From positions 496,001 to 560,000 of the forward strand of contig NZ_JAUCCV010000010.1 of assembly GCF_034675905.1 (NCBI RefSeq): a stretch of 64,000 nucleotides of DNA, read 5' to 3'. Positions 51,963 to 60,345 of the stretch are shown here, one piece after another. How positions within the stretch are numbered: the first letter of the stretch is position 1; each line of letters starts with the position of its first letter. A program made the translations under genes and the position numbers. A model generated the notes under the pieces. That model made no database searches, had not been told where the DNA came from, and saw only the letters and a list, made by a program, of their open reading frames with translations. The DNA comes from Castellaniella sp034675905. Lineage in GTDB: Bacteria; Pseudomonadota; Gammaproteobacteria; Burkholderiales; Burkholderiaceae_B.

Positions 51963-53120
51963 ATGAAATTCGTAGACGAAGCCACCATCGAAGTCGTTGC
52001 CGGTAAAGGCGGCAACGGCGTAGCCAGCTTCCGCCGGGAAAAATTCATCCCGATGGGCGGGCCGGACGGCGGCGACGGCGGGCGCGGCGGCTCGATCCTG
52101 GCCGTCGCCGACCGTAATATCAACACCCTGATCGACTACCGTTATGCCCGCCTGCATCGGGCGAAAAACGGTGAAAACGGTCGGGGATCGGACCAGTATG
52201 GGGCGGGTGCGCCGGACATCGTCCTGCGCGTGCCCGTGGGTACCGTGATCCACGACGCCGATACGGGCGAACAGCTGTTCGACCTGAATCAGCACGACGA
52301 TCAGGTCACGCTGGCTGCCGGCGGCCACGGCGGCCTGGGCAATCTGCACTTCAAGTCCAGTATCAACCGGGCGCCGCGACAATTCACCCCTGGGCACGAA
52401 GGCGAGCAGCGCCGCCTGCGGCTGGAACTGAAAGTCCTGGCCGACGTCGGTTTGCTGGGCATGCCCAATGCGGGCAAATCTACATTGATCACGCGCGTCT
52501 CGAACGCCAAGCCCAAGATCGCTGATTACCCCTTCACGACACTGCACCCGAATCTGGGCGTGGTGCGCACATCCGCTTCGCACAGTTTCGTCATCGCCGA
52601 CATTCCCGGCTTGATCGAAGGCGCGTCTGAAGGCGCTGGTCTGGGCCATCAATTCCTGCGCCACCTCAGCCGTACACGGGTCCTGCTGCATCTGCTGGAT
52701 GTGTATTCTCCCGACCCAGACATCGATGCCTGCGCCCAGGCCATCCAGGACGCTCAGGCCATCGTGCGCGAACTGGAACGCTACAGCCCGGAACTAGCGG
52801 CCAAGCCGCGCTGGCTGGTGCTCAACAAGATGGACATGATCGAAGACCCCGCCGCCATCCAGGAACGCATCTGCCGCGAACTGGACTGGACCGGTCCGGT
52901 GTTCGGCATATCGGCCCTGACCGGCGCGGGCGCCCCGTCGCTCATGGGGGCGATCCAGTCCTGGCTGGACGAACAGCAGCGTGCGGCCTACGCGCGTGAC
53001 GAAGACCCCCGTTTTACCGGCCATCCGGCGGCAAGCGATCCGCACACGACGCAGACCCGGACCAGACGCCATCCTGAATCGCGCTGCGCTACACTTCAGA
53101 ACACCCGCCTGATGGACTGA
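51963..53120 (+). CDS. obgE: Obg family GTPase (ObgE/CgtA)
   Basis: Essential GTPase in 50S ribosome maturation and stress control. The glycine-rich Obg domain (about 1-158) has EVVAGKGGNGVASFRREKF. The G domain shows GMPNAGKSTLI (P-loop), DIPGLIEGASEGAG and VLNKMD. It is 385 aa with a variable C-terminus rich in His, Arg and Thr. Confidence 0.97.
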   Translation: MKFVDEATIEVVAGKGGNGVASFRREKFIPMGGPDGGDGGRGGSILAVADRNINTLIDYRYARLHRAKNGENGRGSDQYGAGAPDIVLRVPVGTVIHDADTGEQLFDLNQHDDQVTLAAGGHGGLGNLHFKSSINRAPRQFTPGHEGEQRRLRLELKVLADVGLLGMPNAGKSTLITRVSNAKPKIADYPFTTLHPNLGVVRTSASHSFVIADIPGLIEGASEGAGLGHQFLRHLSRTRVLLHLLDVYSPDPDIDACAQAIQDAQAIVRELERYSPELAAKPRWLVLNKMDMIEDPAAIQERICRELDWTGPVFGISALTGAGAPSLMGAIQSWLDEQQRAAYARDEDPRFTGHPAASDPHTTQTRTRRHPESRCATLQNTRLMD

Positions 53121-53174
53121 TCCGGTGTCAGGCGGGCATTTGACCGCTACCTTTTGTTGCTGCGCGCCGCCTGT

Positions 53175-54338
53175 ATGTCTACGCCTGCCCTTTCTTCTTC
53201 CGTCGCCCGGGACGCCCATCGGCTGGTCCTGAAAGTCGGCTCGTCCCTGGTCACCAACGAAGGCCGCGGCATCGATCTGCAGGCCGTGGCTCAATGGGCG
53301 GAACAGATCGCCGGCCTGCATGCCGCTGGCCGCCAGGTCGTTCTGGTATCCAGCGGAGCCGTCGCCGAAGGCATGGCCCGACTGGGCTGGCCGCGCCGCC
53401 CCAAAGCCATGTCCGAACTGCAGGCAGCGGCAGCCGTCGGGCAGATGGGCCTGATCCAGGCCTACGAAGCCGCCTTTGCCCGCCACGGCATCCGTACGGC
53501 CCAGATCCTGCTGACCCACGAGGACCTAGCCGACCGGCGTCGCTACCTGAACGCTCGCAGCACCCTGGTGACACTGCTGAATCTGGGCGTGGTGCCGATC
53601 GTCAACGAAAACGACACCGTAGTCACCGATGAAATCCGCGTGGGCGACAACGACACACTGGGCGCGCTGGTGACCAATCTGGTCGAGGCCAGCGTCCTGA
53701 TCATCCTGACTGATCAGGCGGGTCTGTACAGCGCCGATCCACGCAAGCATGCCGATGCGCAATTCATCCACCAGGGCCAGGCAGGCGACCCCGCCCTGGA
53801 AGCCATGGCAGGGGGATCGGGCAGCGCCATCGGCACCGGCGGCATGCTGACCAAGGTATTGGCCGCGCGCCGCGCCGCCAATAGCGGCGGCCACACCATC
53901 ATCGCATCCGGGCGTGAACCGGCCGTGCTGCAGCGTCTGGCATCCGGCGAGGCCATCGGCACCGAACTGCAGGCCGTGTTGCCGGTCAGATCCGCCCGCC
54001 AGCGCTGGATGGTGAACCACCTGCGCCTGCGTGGCCGCGTCACGCTGGATGCCGGGGCCGTGCGGGCCCTGACCCAGGGACACCGCAGCCTGCTGCCCAT
54101 CGGCGTCACCGACGTGGAAGGCGATTTCGAGCGCGGCGACGTCGTGGCCTGCGTCGACGAGCACGGCGTGGAATGCGGCCGCGGCCTGATCAACTATTCA
54201 GCGGCCGATACGGCCCGCATCCTGCGCCAGCCCAGCGCCCGCATCGCGGATATTCTGGGACATCTATCCGACCCGGAACTGATCCACCGCGACAATCTGG
54301 TGGTCATCCGGGCGCGCGCTATTTCTGCGCCGGAATAA
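53175..54338 (+). CDS. proB: Glutamate 5-kinase
   Basis: First step of proline synthesis. An amino-acid kinase domain (LVLKVGSSLVTNEGRG, VSSGAVAEGMARLGW, NENDTVVTDEIRVGDND, GTGGMLTKVLAARRA) is followed by a C-terminal PUA domain from about 285. It is about 387 aa from ATG 53175; a TTG at 53154 is an alternative start. Its end overlaps the convergent lrp gene by 20 bp. Confidence 0.95.
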   Translation: MSTPALSSSVARDAHRLVLKVGSSLVTNEGRGIDLQAVAQWAEQIAGLHAAGRQVVLVSSGAVAEGMARLGWPRRPKAMSELQAAAAVGQMGLIQAYEAAFARHGIRTAQILLTHEDLADRRRYLNARSTLVTLLNLGVVPIVNENDTVVTDEIRVGDNDTLGALVTNLVEASVLIILTDQAGLYSADPRKHADAQFIHQGQAGDPALEAMAGGSGSAIGTGGMLTKVLAARRAANSGGHTIIASGREPAVLQRLASGEAIGTELQAVLPVRSARQRWMVNHLRLRGRVTLDAGAVRALTQGHRSLLPIGVTDVEGDFERGDVVACVDEHGVECGRGLINYSAADTARILRQPSARIADILGHLSDPELIHRDNLVVIRARAISAPE

Positions 54339-54807
54339 ACAACGTTTCCTTGACCTCTTCCATGACCACGCAGCTTTTGGTCTGCGTGACGCCGGGCAGG
54401 CGCAGCAAAATATTGCCCAGCAAATTGCGATACTGGCTGATTTCCTTGATGCGCGCCTTGACCAGATAGTCGAAATCACCCGACACCAGATGGCATTCCA
54501 GCACCTGAGGCACGCATAGCACCTCGCGGCGGAATTCCTCGAAAGTCCGTTCCGATTTGCTCGACATGCTGATTTCCACGAATACCAACAGGCCTGCATC
54601 CAGGGCAGCAGGGGCTACGCGGGCATGGTAGCCTGTGATGGTGCCGTCCCGCTCCAGGCGCCGCACGCGCTCGATACACGGCGTCACGGTCAGGCCGACG
54701 GCATCGGCCAGTTCCGTCATGGACAGGCGGCCGTTTTGCTGCAGCAGATCCAGAATGCGGCGGTCGATCTTGTCGAGCGCATGCACCGATTCTTTTTGAA
54801 TTCGCAC
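54319..54807 (-). CDS. Lrp/AsnC family transcriptional regulator (DadR-like)
   Basis: A 162-aa regulator: N-terminal helix-turn-helix (LDKIDRRILDLLQQNGRLS, TPCIERVRRLERDGTITGY) and C-terminal RAM effector domain (VLECHLVSGDFDYLVKARIK). It is divergent from dadA. In other proteobacteria such regulators respond to alanine and control dadA, so that role is inferred here. It overlaps the proB end by 20 bp. Confidence 0.9.
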   Translation of the reverse strand: MRIQKESVHALDKIDRRILDLLQQNGRLSMTELADAVGLTVTPCIERVRRLERDGTITGYHARVAPAALDAGLLVFVEISMSSKSERTFEEFRREVLCVPQVLECHLVSGDFDYLVKARIKEISQYRNLLGNILLRLPGVTQTKSCVVMEEVKETLFIPAQK

Positions 54808-54989
54808 GAAGTCTCTTCCTAAAAAGTCATCCGGCTGCCGCCGGCGAAACAGGTATCCGGCGCCGGCAACAGGCCCTGGCGCACACTGACAAAAACGGCA
54901 TAAAACGGGGTCAAATTGCCGTCACGACGACGACATTTCACGCAAGCAGCATTTTGTCCTACCCGCCAGGATTTGGCTAGAAGGCACAC

Positions 54990-55030
54990 GATGAAATTCA
55001 TGAAAAATCGATTTTTTCATGAAAAATAAC
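54990..55030. promoter_or_regulatory. Possible Lrp-type operator between lrp and dadA
   Basis: TTCATGAAAAAT occurs twice, at 54997-55008 and 55016-55027, 19 bp apart. The second sits in the near-palindrome ATTTTTTCATGAAAAAT. The patch is AT-rich within a GC-rich gap and lies 55 bp before dadA, suiting a divergently transcribed Lrp-family regulator. Confidence 0.45.
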
Positions 55031-55081
55031 CTGAGATTATTGCCTATCATCATCAAAAATTAATCTAATCGAGGTTCGATC

Positions 55082-56332
55082 ATGAAGGTTCTCGTTTTAG
55101 GGGCCGGCGTTGTGGGTGTCACGAGCGCCTATTACCTGGCGCGCCAGGGCCACGATGTGACCGTTATCGACCGGGAATCCGGCACGGCGGAAGAAACCAG
55201 CTTCGCCAACGCCGGACAGCTGTCCTTTGGCTATTCCTCGCCTTGGGCTGCGCCTGGCATCCCCCTGAAAGCCCTGAAATGGCTGTTCACCCAGCACGCA
55301 CCGCTGACCATCCGGCCCGATGGCAGCCTGTTCCAGCTGCGCTGGATGTTCGACATGTGGCGCAACTGCACCCCGGCCCGCTATGCCGTCAACAAAGACC
55401 GCATGCTGCGCCTGTCGGCCTACAGCCGTCAGTGCCTGCATGCCCTGCAAGCGGATACCGGCATCCAGTTCGAAGGGCGCACCCAGGGAACGCTGCAGGT
55501 CTTTCGCACGCAGAAACAGATGGACGACGCCCAGCGCGACGTCCAGGCCCTGAGCGATGCGGGCGTAGCCTACGAACTGATCGATGGCGATCGCCTGGTC
55601 GATTACGAACCCGCCCTGCACCAGGTGCGCCACAAGCTGGTCGGCGGCCTGCGCACCCCGGACGACGAGACCGGCGATTGCAGACTCTTCACCCACGAGC
55701 TGACCCGCTTGGCCGAAGCCCAGGGCGTGCAGTTTCGCTACGGCGAAACCATCCAGGCCCTGCATCAGGCCGGTGGACGGATCAGCAGCGTGCAATGCGC
55801 ATCAGGCCTGCTGCAGGCCGATGCCTACGTCGTGGCGCTAGGATCATATTCCCCGCTGCTGATGCGCGGCATCGTGGATATGCCGGTCTACCCGATGAAG
55901 GGCTATTCCATCACCGTGGACATTGCCGACCCCGAACGGGCGCCGATATCCACATTGCTGGACGAGACCTACAAGATCGCTCTGACCCGCTTCGACCAGC
56001 GTATCCGGGTGGGCGGCATGGCCGAAGTCGTGGGCTACGACATGCATCTGGACCCGCGCCGCCAGCGTACGCTGGAAATGGTTCTGAATGACTTGTTCCC
56101 CGGCTGCTACAAGCCCGGCGACGTGCACTTCTGGACCGGCCTGCGGCCCAAGACGCCGGACAGCACACCCATCGTCGGACGCACCCGGCTGGATAATCTG
56201 TTCCTGAATACCGGCCACGGCACGCTGGGCTGGACCATGGCCTGCGGCAGCGGCAGTCTGATCGCCGATATCGTGTCCGCCAAATCCACGGCCATCCGCA
56301 GCGACGACCTGGACGTCCGGCGTTATCGCTGA
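55082..56332 (+). CDS. dadA: D-amino acid dehydrogenase
   Basis: FAD flavoprotein oxidising D-alanine and other D-amino acids to 2-oxo acids, feeding electrons to the respiratory chain. The FAD loop is VLGAGVVGVTSAYYLARQG; EETSFANAGQLSFGYSSPWA and MACGSGSLIADI are family features. It is 416 aa. No alanine racemase gene follows; a regulator gene on the other strand does. Confidence 0.95.
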   Translation: MKVLVLGAGVVGVTSAYYLARQGHDVTVIDRESGTAEETSFANAGQLSFGYSSPWAAPGIPLKALKWLFTQHAPLTIRPDGSLFQLRWMFDMWRNCTPARYAVNKDRMLRLSAYSRQCLHALQADTGIQFEGRTQGTLQVFRTQKQMDDAQRDVQALSDAGVAYELIDGDRLVDYEPALHQVRHKLVGGLRTPDDETGDCRLFTHELTRLAEAQGVQFRYGETIQALHQAGGRISSVQCASGLLQADAYVVALGSYSPLLMRGIVDMPVYPMKGYSITVDIADPERAPISTLLDETYKIALTRFDQRIRVGGMAEVVGYDMHLDPRRQRTLEMVLNDLFPGCYKPGDVHFWTGLRPKTPDSTPIVGRTRLDNLFLNTGHGTLGWTMACGSGSLIADIVSAKSTAIRSDDLDVRRYR

Positions 56333-56345
56333 CACTGTCCGAACA

Positions 56346-56372
56346 GGATGGCGCCCAGCCACGGCGCCATCC
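56346..56372. terminator. Hairpin between convergent dadA and the winged-helix gene
   Basis: Perfect ten-base stem GGATGGCGCC / GGCGCCATCC, 13 bp past dadA and 14 bp past the facing stop. It lacks a T run on either strand, so intrinsic termination is only likely. Confidence 0.45.
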
Positions 56373-56386
56373 GTGGGTTGCACCCG

Positions 56387-57121
56387 TCATAACGCCCAGG
56401 CGTAGCCAAAATCCCGTAGCGATTCAATGGGCGGCATCGGCATGCCGGCGTCGCAGGCGCGCTGGCGCAAACGGCTGATGATGCTGCGGCATCGGGGATC
56501 GCGGATACGGGCCTGTTGGCGAGGCTGCCAGACCTGCAACACCGCAGCGATCAGATCCGCATGACTGGCCACATGACCCGGCGCCTCGAACAGACACAGC
56601 AGGACAGCGCGTTCCGAGACCGTCAGGTGCAGCGCTGTTGCATGCCCATACCCCAGCACCCAGCCCTGGTCCATCAAACGCCACGAACCGATGCACAAAT
56701 CCGCAGCTGCCTGATGCACGGGCACGAAGGGACGGGGCTGCACATCCGGACCAAAGCGGGCGCGCCGATAATCCAGCGCCAGCAATACCGATACCAGCAA
56801 GGCAGGCGGATCCTCCGGCCGCAATACATAATCCACCCCCGAGGACAGCAATGCGGCCTGTTCCGGGCCAACCGGCTGCCCATACCAAGCGAGCAGGATC
56901 AATCCAGGCCAGACTGACCGTACGGCGTGTGCCGCACGGCAATTGACGGCGACATCCGCCAGCAGGACGAGCGCATCCGGCGCCAGGGTCCCTGGCCGGA
57001 GAAACATTCCCCGCAGCGCAGCAGCATCAGAAAACACGACCACCCGGCAGCCGCTGGCAGTCAGGCACTGAATCCAGCCATTGTCCGCAGGCGCCAAGAC
57101 CCAAACGACCTTGTCATCCAT
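56387..57121 (-). CDS. Orphan winged-helix response-regulator-like protein with degenerate receiver
   Basis: A 244-aa protein. The N-terminal half (1-115) has the spacing of a receiver domain, but the early acidic pair is absent (WVLAPADNG) and the conserved Lys is replaced (YVLRPED). The C-terminal half is an OmpR/PhoB-type winged helix (LHLTVSERAVLLCLFEAPG, RSIISRLRQRACDAG, IESLRDFGYAWAL). No sensor kinase is nearby. ATG 57121 is chosen; in-frame codons continue upstream. It is divergent from an XRE-type regulator. Confidence 0.78.
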   Translation of the reverse strand: MDDKVVWVLAPADNGWIQCLTASGCRVVVFSDAAALRGMFLRPGTLAPDALVLLADVAVNCRAAHAVRSVWPGLILLAWYGQPVGPEQAALLSSGVDYVLRPEDPPALLVSVLLALDYRRARFGPDVQPRPFVPVHQAAADLCIGSWRLMDQGWVLGYGHATALHLTVSERAVLLCLFEAPGHVASHADLIAAVLQVWQPRQQARIRDPRCRSIISRLRQRACDAGMPMPPIESLRDFGYAWAL

Positions 57122-57274
57122 CACGCCATATCCCCCTGTTACCAGTACGCGGATAGCGGCAACTCTCGTGGAATGCCGCGGGTCCGCCCAGATATCAATC
57201 ATTCAGTGCTAATTATTACATTAGTAATGGAACATGATCACCAATGTATTCGCCGTTTTTAGTCCAATGGGGGC

Positions 57275-57646
57275 GTGAAGACCTTTGGCGAACGATTGCG
57301 ACACACCCGGATCAGGCGCGGCCTCTCGCAGGCACAGCTGGCGCACGCCTGCGGCCTGTCCCAAAGCGCCATTTCCAGCTACGAAAACGGCAGCCGCCAA
57401 TCCCCCAAAAAATTGCTGAACCTGGCTCAGGCCCTGAGTGTGGATATCTATTGGCTGAGCCGCGGCGAGGGGACGGCAGAATCCGCATCCAGCATGGCGG
57501 CAACCATGCACGAGCACACCGCACCCTGGCCCTTCCCATCCATAGAACCTCATGTGTTCTGGTCCTTGAAGCCCAAGGATCGCAAGACGGTGGAAACCAC
57601 GGTATCCGCGCTGATCGACAGCTTGATCGCTTCCCCCAAATACTGA
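57275..57646 (+). CDS. XRE family helix-turn-helix regulator
   Basis: A 123-aa protein. An HTH_3 domain occupies residues 4-62 (LRHTRIRRGLSQAQLAHACG, LSQSAISSYENGSRQSPKK, LSVDIYWLSRGEG). The C-terminal half is a short helical tail resembling phage CI-like regulators without the peptidase part. The start is a GTG at 57275 after GGGGG. The target is unknown; the divergent winged-helix gene is a candidate. Confidence 0.85.
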   Translation: MKTFGERLRHTRIRRGLSQAQLAHACGLSQSAISSYENGSRQSPKKLLNLAQALSVDIYWLSRGEGTAESASSMAATMHEHTAPWPFPSIEPHVFWSLKPKDRKTVETTVSALIDSLIASPKY

Positions 57647-57693
57647 TTATTCCAGGATCAGCGCTAGCCGGCGCCCGATCAGCGCCTTATACT

Positions 57694-57784
57694 GCATGCC
57701 TCGCAGGGGTACTCGACGGCAATGCCGGCGGGTTGAGAAACACCCTTCGTACCAGTACGGATAATGCCGATGCTGGGAGCGTGC
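57694..57784 (+). promoter_or_regulatory. TPP riboswitch (THI element)
   Basis: P1 pairs GCATGC (57694-57699) with GCGTGC (57779-57784). Conserved parts appear in order: CAGGGGTAC, GGGTTGAGAAACACCC (the CUGAGA region with one change), then GTACCAGTACGG and ATAATGCCGATGCTGGGAG. They match the TPP-sensing pyrimidine and pyrophosphate arms. It ends 90 bp before the thiC start, so excess thiamine should lower thiC expression. Confidence 0.87.
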
Positions 57785-57874
57785 GCGGTGTCCCATCTTT
57801 TCTCTCCGGCCTGCGCTTTCCTTCCTCCCCGACTCGGCTCCATTTCCGAAAATTTTCGAACCTGGAGCTTCCTC

Positions 57875-59788
57875 TTGAATACCAATCCTCAGTTTTCCGC
57901 CACCCAGGCCACGGTCGACCACGCCGCTGTCCAGCCGCTGCCCGCTTCCCGAAAAATCCACGAAACCGGTTCTCGGCCGGACATCCGCGTCCCATTCCGG
58001 GAAATCCGGCAAGACGAGACGCCGTCCCTGTTCGGCGGGGAAAGCAACCCTCCCCTGACCGTCTACGACACCAGCGGTCCCTACACGGACCCGGATGCCG
58101 TCATTGATATCCGGCAAGGCCTGGACACACCCCGCCAGCCCTGGATTCTGGAGCGCCAGGACACAGAAATACTGGACAGCCTGAGCAGCCAATACGGCCG
58201 CGCCCGCCAGACCGATCCAGAACTGAATGCCCTGCGCTTTACGCGCACCCGCCCCCCACGCCGCGCCCGCACAGGCGCCAACGTCACGCAAATGCACTAT
58301 GCGCGACGCGGCATCGTGACGCCGGAAATGGAGTTCGTCGCCATCCGCGAAAACCTGCGGCATGAACGCTACGTGGAAAGCCTGCGCAGCAGCGGCCCGG
58401 AAGGCGCCCGCCTGGCTGAGCGCCTGACTCGCCAGCATCCGGGGCAATCCTTCGGCGCAGCCATCCCGCAGACCATCACACCGGAGTTCGTGCGCGACGA
58501 GATCGCCCGAGGCCGCGCCATCATCCCGGCCAACATCAACCACCCCGAAGTAGAACCCATGGCCATCGGGCGCAATTTCCTGGTCAAGGTCAATGCCAAT
58601 ATCGGCAATTCCGCGATCCGGTCCGACATCAGCGAAGAAGTCGAAAAAATGACCTGGGCGATCCGCTGGGGCGGCGATACCGTCATGGATCTATCCACCG
58701 GCAAGCACATCCACGAAACGCGCGAGTGGATCATCCGCAATTCCCCGGTGCCCATCGGCACAGTGCCGATCTACCAGGCGCTGGAAAAAGTCGGCGGCGT
58801 GGCCGAGGAACTGAACTGGGAAATCTTCCGCGACACGCTGATCGAACAGGCCGAACAAGGCGTGGACTATTTCACCATCCACGCGGGCGTGCGCCTGCCC
58901 TTCGTGCCCATGACCGCCAGCCGCATGACCGGCATCGTCTCCCGCGGCGGATCGATCATGGCGAAATGGTGCCTGGCGCACCACAAGGAAAGTTTTCTAT
59001 ACGAGCGCTTCGAAGACATCTGCGACATCATGAAGGCCTATGACGTCAGCTTTTCGCTGGGCGACGGACTGCGCCCCGGCTCGGGCTACGACGCCAACGA
59101 CGAAGCCCAGTTCGCCGAACTGCGCACCCTGGGCGAGCTGACCCAGGTCGCCTGGAAGCACGATGTGCAGGTCATGATCGAAGGCCCCGGCCACGTGCCG
59201 ATGCAGATGATCCGCGAGAACATGGATCTGCAGCTGAAGCATTGCCACGAGGCGCCGTTCTATACCCTGGGGCCGCTGACCACGGACATTGCCCCCGGTT
59301 ACGACCACATCACGTCAGGCATCGGCGCAGCGCTGATCGGCTGGTACGGCACGGCGATGCTGTGCTATGTGACCCCCAAGGAACACCTGGGGCTGCCCAA
59401 CAAAAAGGATGTGAAGGACGGGATCATCACTTACAAGATCGCTGCGCATGCGGCCGATCTGGCCAAGGGGCATCCCGGTGCGGCAATCCGCGACAATGCG
59501 CTGTCCAAGGCGCGTTTCGAGTTCCGCTGGGAAGACCAGTTCAATCTGGGGCTGGACCCGGATACGGCCCGCGCCTTCCACGATGAAACACTGCCCAAGG
59601 ATTCGATGAAGGTGGCGCACTTTTGCTCGATGTGCGGCCCGAAGTTCTGCAGCATGAAGATTTCGCAGGACGTGCGGGATTATGCGAAGGACAAGGGGCT
59701 GGACGAAGCGACCGCTTTAGCACAGGGAATGGCGGCGAAGTCGGCCGAGTTCATTGCACAGGGATCTGAGGTGTATCAGAAGGCATGA
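57875..59788 (+). CDS. thiC: Phosphomethylpyrimidine synthase
   Basis: Radical SAM enzyme converting aminoimidazole ribotide to HMP phosphate for thiamine. The [4Fe-4S] motif is at the C-terminus: HFCSMCGPKFC (C-x2-C-x4-C). MHYARRGIVTPEMEFVAIRE, NINHPEVEPMAIGRNF and EGPGHVPM are conserved. A TTG start at 57875 follows GGAG and gives 637 aa, matching relatives; in-frame codons before it overlap the riboswitch and should not be coding. Confidence 0.96.
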   Translation: MNTNPQFSATQATVDHAAVQPLPASRKIHETGSRPDIRVPFREIRQDETPSLFGGESNPPLTVYDTSGPYTDPDAVIDIRQGLDTPRQPWILERQDTEILDSLSSQYGRARQTDPELNALRFTRTRPPRRARTGANVTQMHYARRGIVTPEMEFVAIRENLRHERYVESLRSSGPEGARLAERLTRQHPGQSFGAAIPQTITPEFVRDEIARGRAIIPANINHPEVEPMAIGRNFLVKVNANIGNSAIRSDISEEVEKMTWAIRWGGDTVMDLSTGKHIHETREWIIRNSPVPIGTVPIYQALEKVGGVAEELNWEIFRDTLIEQAEQGVDYFTIHAGVRLPFVPMTASRMTGIVSRGGSIMAKWCLAHHKESFLYERFEDICDIMKAYDVSFSLGDGLRPGSGYDANDEAQFAELRTLGELTQVAWKHDVQVMIEGPGHVPMQMIRENMDLQLKHCHEAPFYTLGPLTTDIAPGYDHITSGIGAALIGWYGTAMLCYVTPKEHLGLPNKKDVKDGIITYKIAAHAADLAKGHPGAAIRDNALSKARFEFRWEDQFNLGLDPDTARAFHDETLPKDSMKVAHFCSMCGPKFCSMKISQDVRDYAKDKGLDEATALAQGMAAKSAEFIAQGSEVYQKA

Positions 59789-59877
59789 TGCTTGGTTTCT
59801 GAGGTTTCTGGGCAGAGCCGCGGAGCCGGTGCGGCCATGCGCAGCTGGTTTTGATAGGTGGTTTTTCAGCATGCGCA

Positions 59878-60074
59878 GCCGGCGCAGCACCCGGTGGTTC
59901 CGCGACACACTCCTGGTGGCCCTTCGGGCTTCCCGGATCTGCCTCGTCCGCCAGGGCGGTGGGCGAACTCGTCGCTTCGCTCCTCAGACAGCGCCCACCG
60001 ACTGCCCCCTGGCTCCCTTCGTCAGCCTCCGGCACCAGTCGAATGGTCGCTCCACCACCGGGTGCTACACCGGC
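59878..60074 (+). repeat. Large hairpin repeat element, copy C
   Basis: Closed by AGCACCCGGTGG (59886-59897) / CCACCGGGTGCT (60055-60066), extended by GCCGG/CCGGC. The core is 59933-60032. Inner stems are GCCAGGG/CCCTGGC (59950-59956 and 60007-60013) and CGGTGGGCG/CGCCCACCG (59957-59965 and 59992-60000). These occupy the same places as the stems of copies A and B but with different, still complementary, bases. The 5' arm has a GCCC-TTC-GGGC side hairpin. It begins 90 bp after thiC. The 59789-59877 stretch before it holds nothing else I can support. Confidence 0.83.
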
Positions 60075-60094
60075 CGGAACCGTTGCACACCTGA

Positions 60095-60287
60095 GCCTGG
60101 GGAGGCCATGCCCCCGGCGCCGGCATTGGCAGGCGCCGGATGCTTCTGAAGGAAGAGCGGGGGATGTCGTCGGGCGTGTTTGAGGCCGCAGGCCGAGTTC
60201 GCCCGACGCCCGCTCGGACGAAGAAGATCCGGGCAGCCCGAAGGGCCGCCTGACACAGCCGGCAGAGGGGGCATGGCCTCCTCAGGC
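60095..60287 (-). repeat. Large hairpin repeat element, copy B (opposite orientation)
   Basis: A 21-bp inverted repeat with one mismatch (60095-60115 and 60267-60287, GGAGGCCATGCCCCC) closes this 193-bp element. The core at 60136-60232, read on the minus strand, is 97 nt, the same length as copy A, and differs from it at about six positions. One core pair changes from G-C to T-A, keeping CGTCGGGCG/CGCCCGACG paired. It starts 20 bp after copy C, head-to-head in orientation, and ends 58 bp before the OmpA lipoprotein stop. Confidence 0.88.
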
Positions 60288-60345
60288 GGCTCAAGAACTC
60301 AAACAACCCACACGCCCAAAGAACCCCAGACGCCCCGACGCGCGT

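Noticed and set aside
60022..60306. Short open frame across hairpin copies B and C
   Set aside because: Arises from the repeat sequence; low complexity, Arg/Pro/Ser-rich, no start signal and not preserved in frame between copies.
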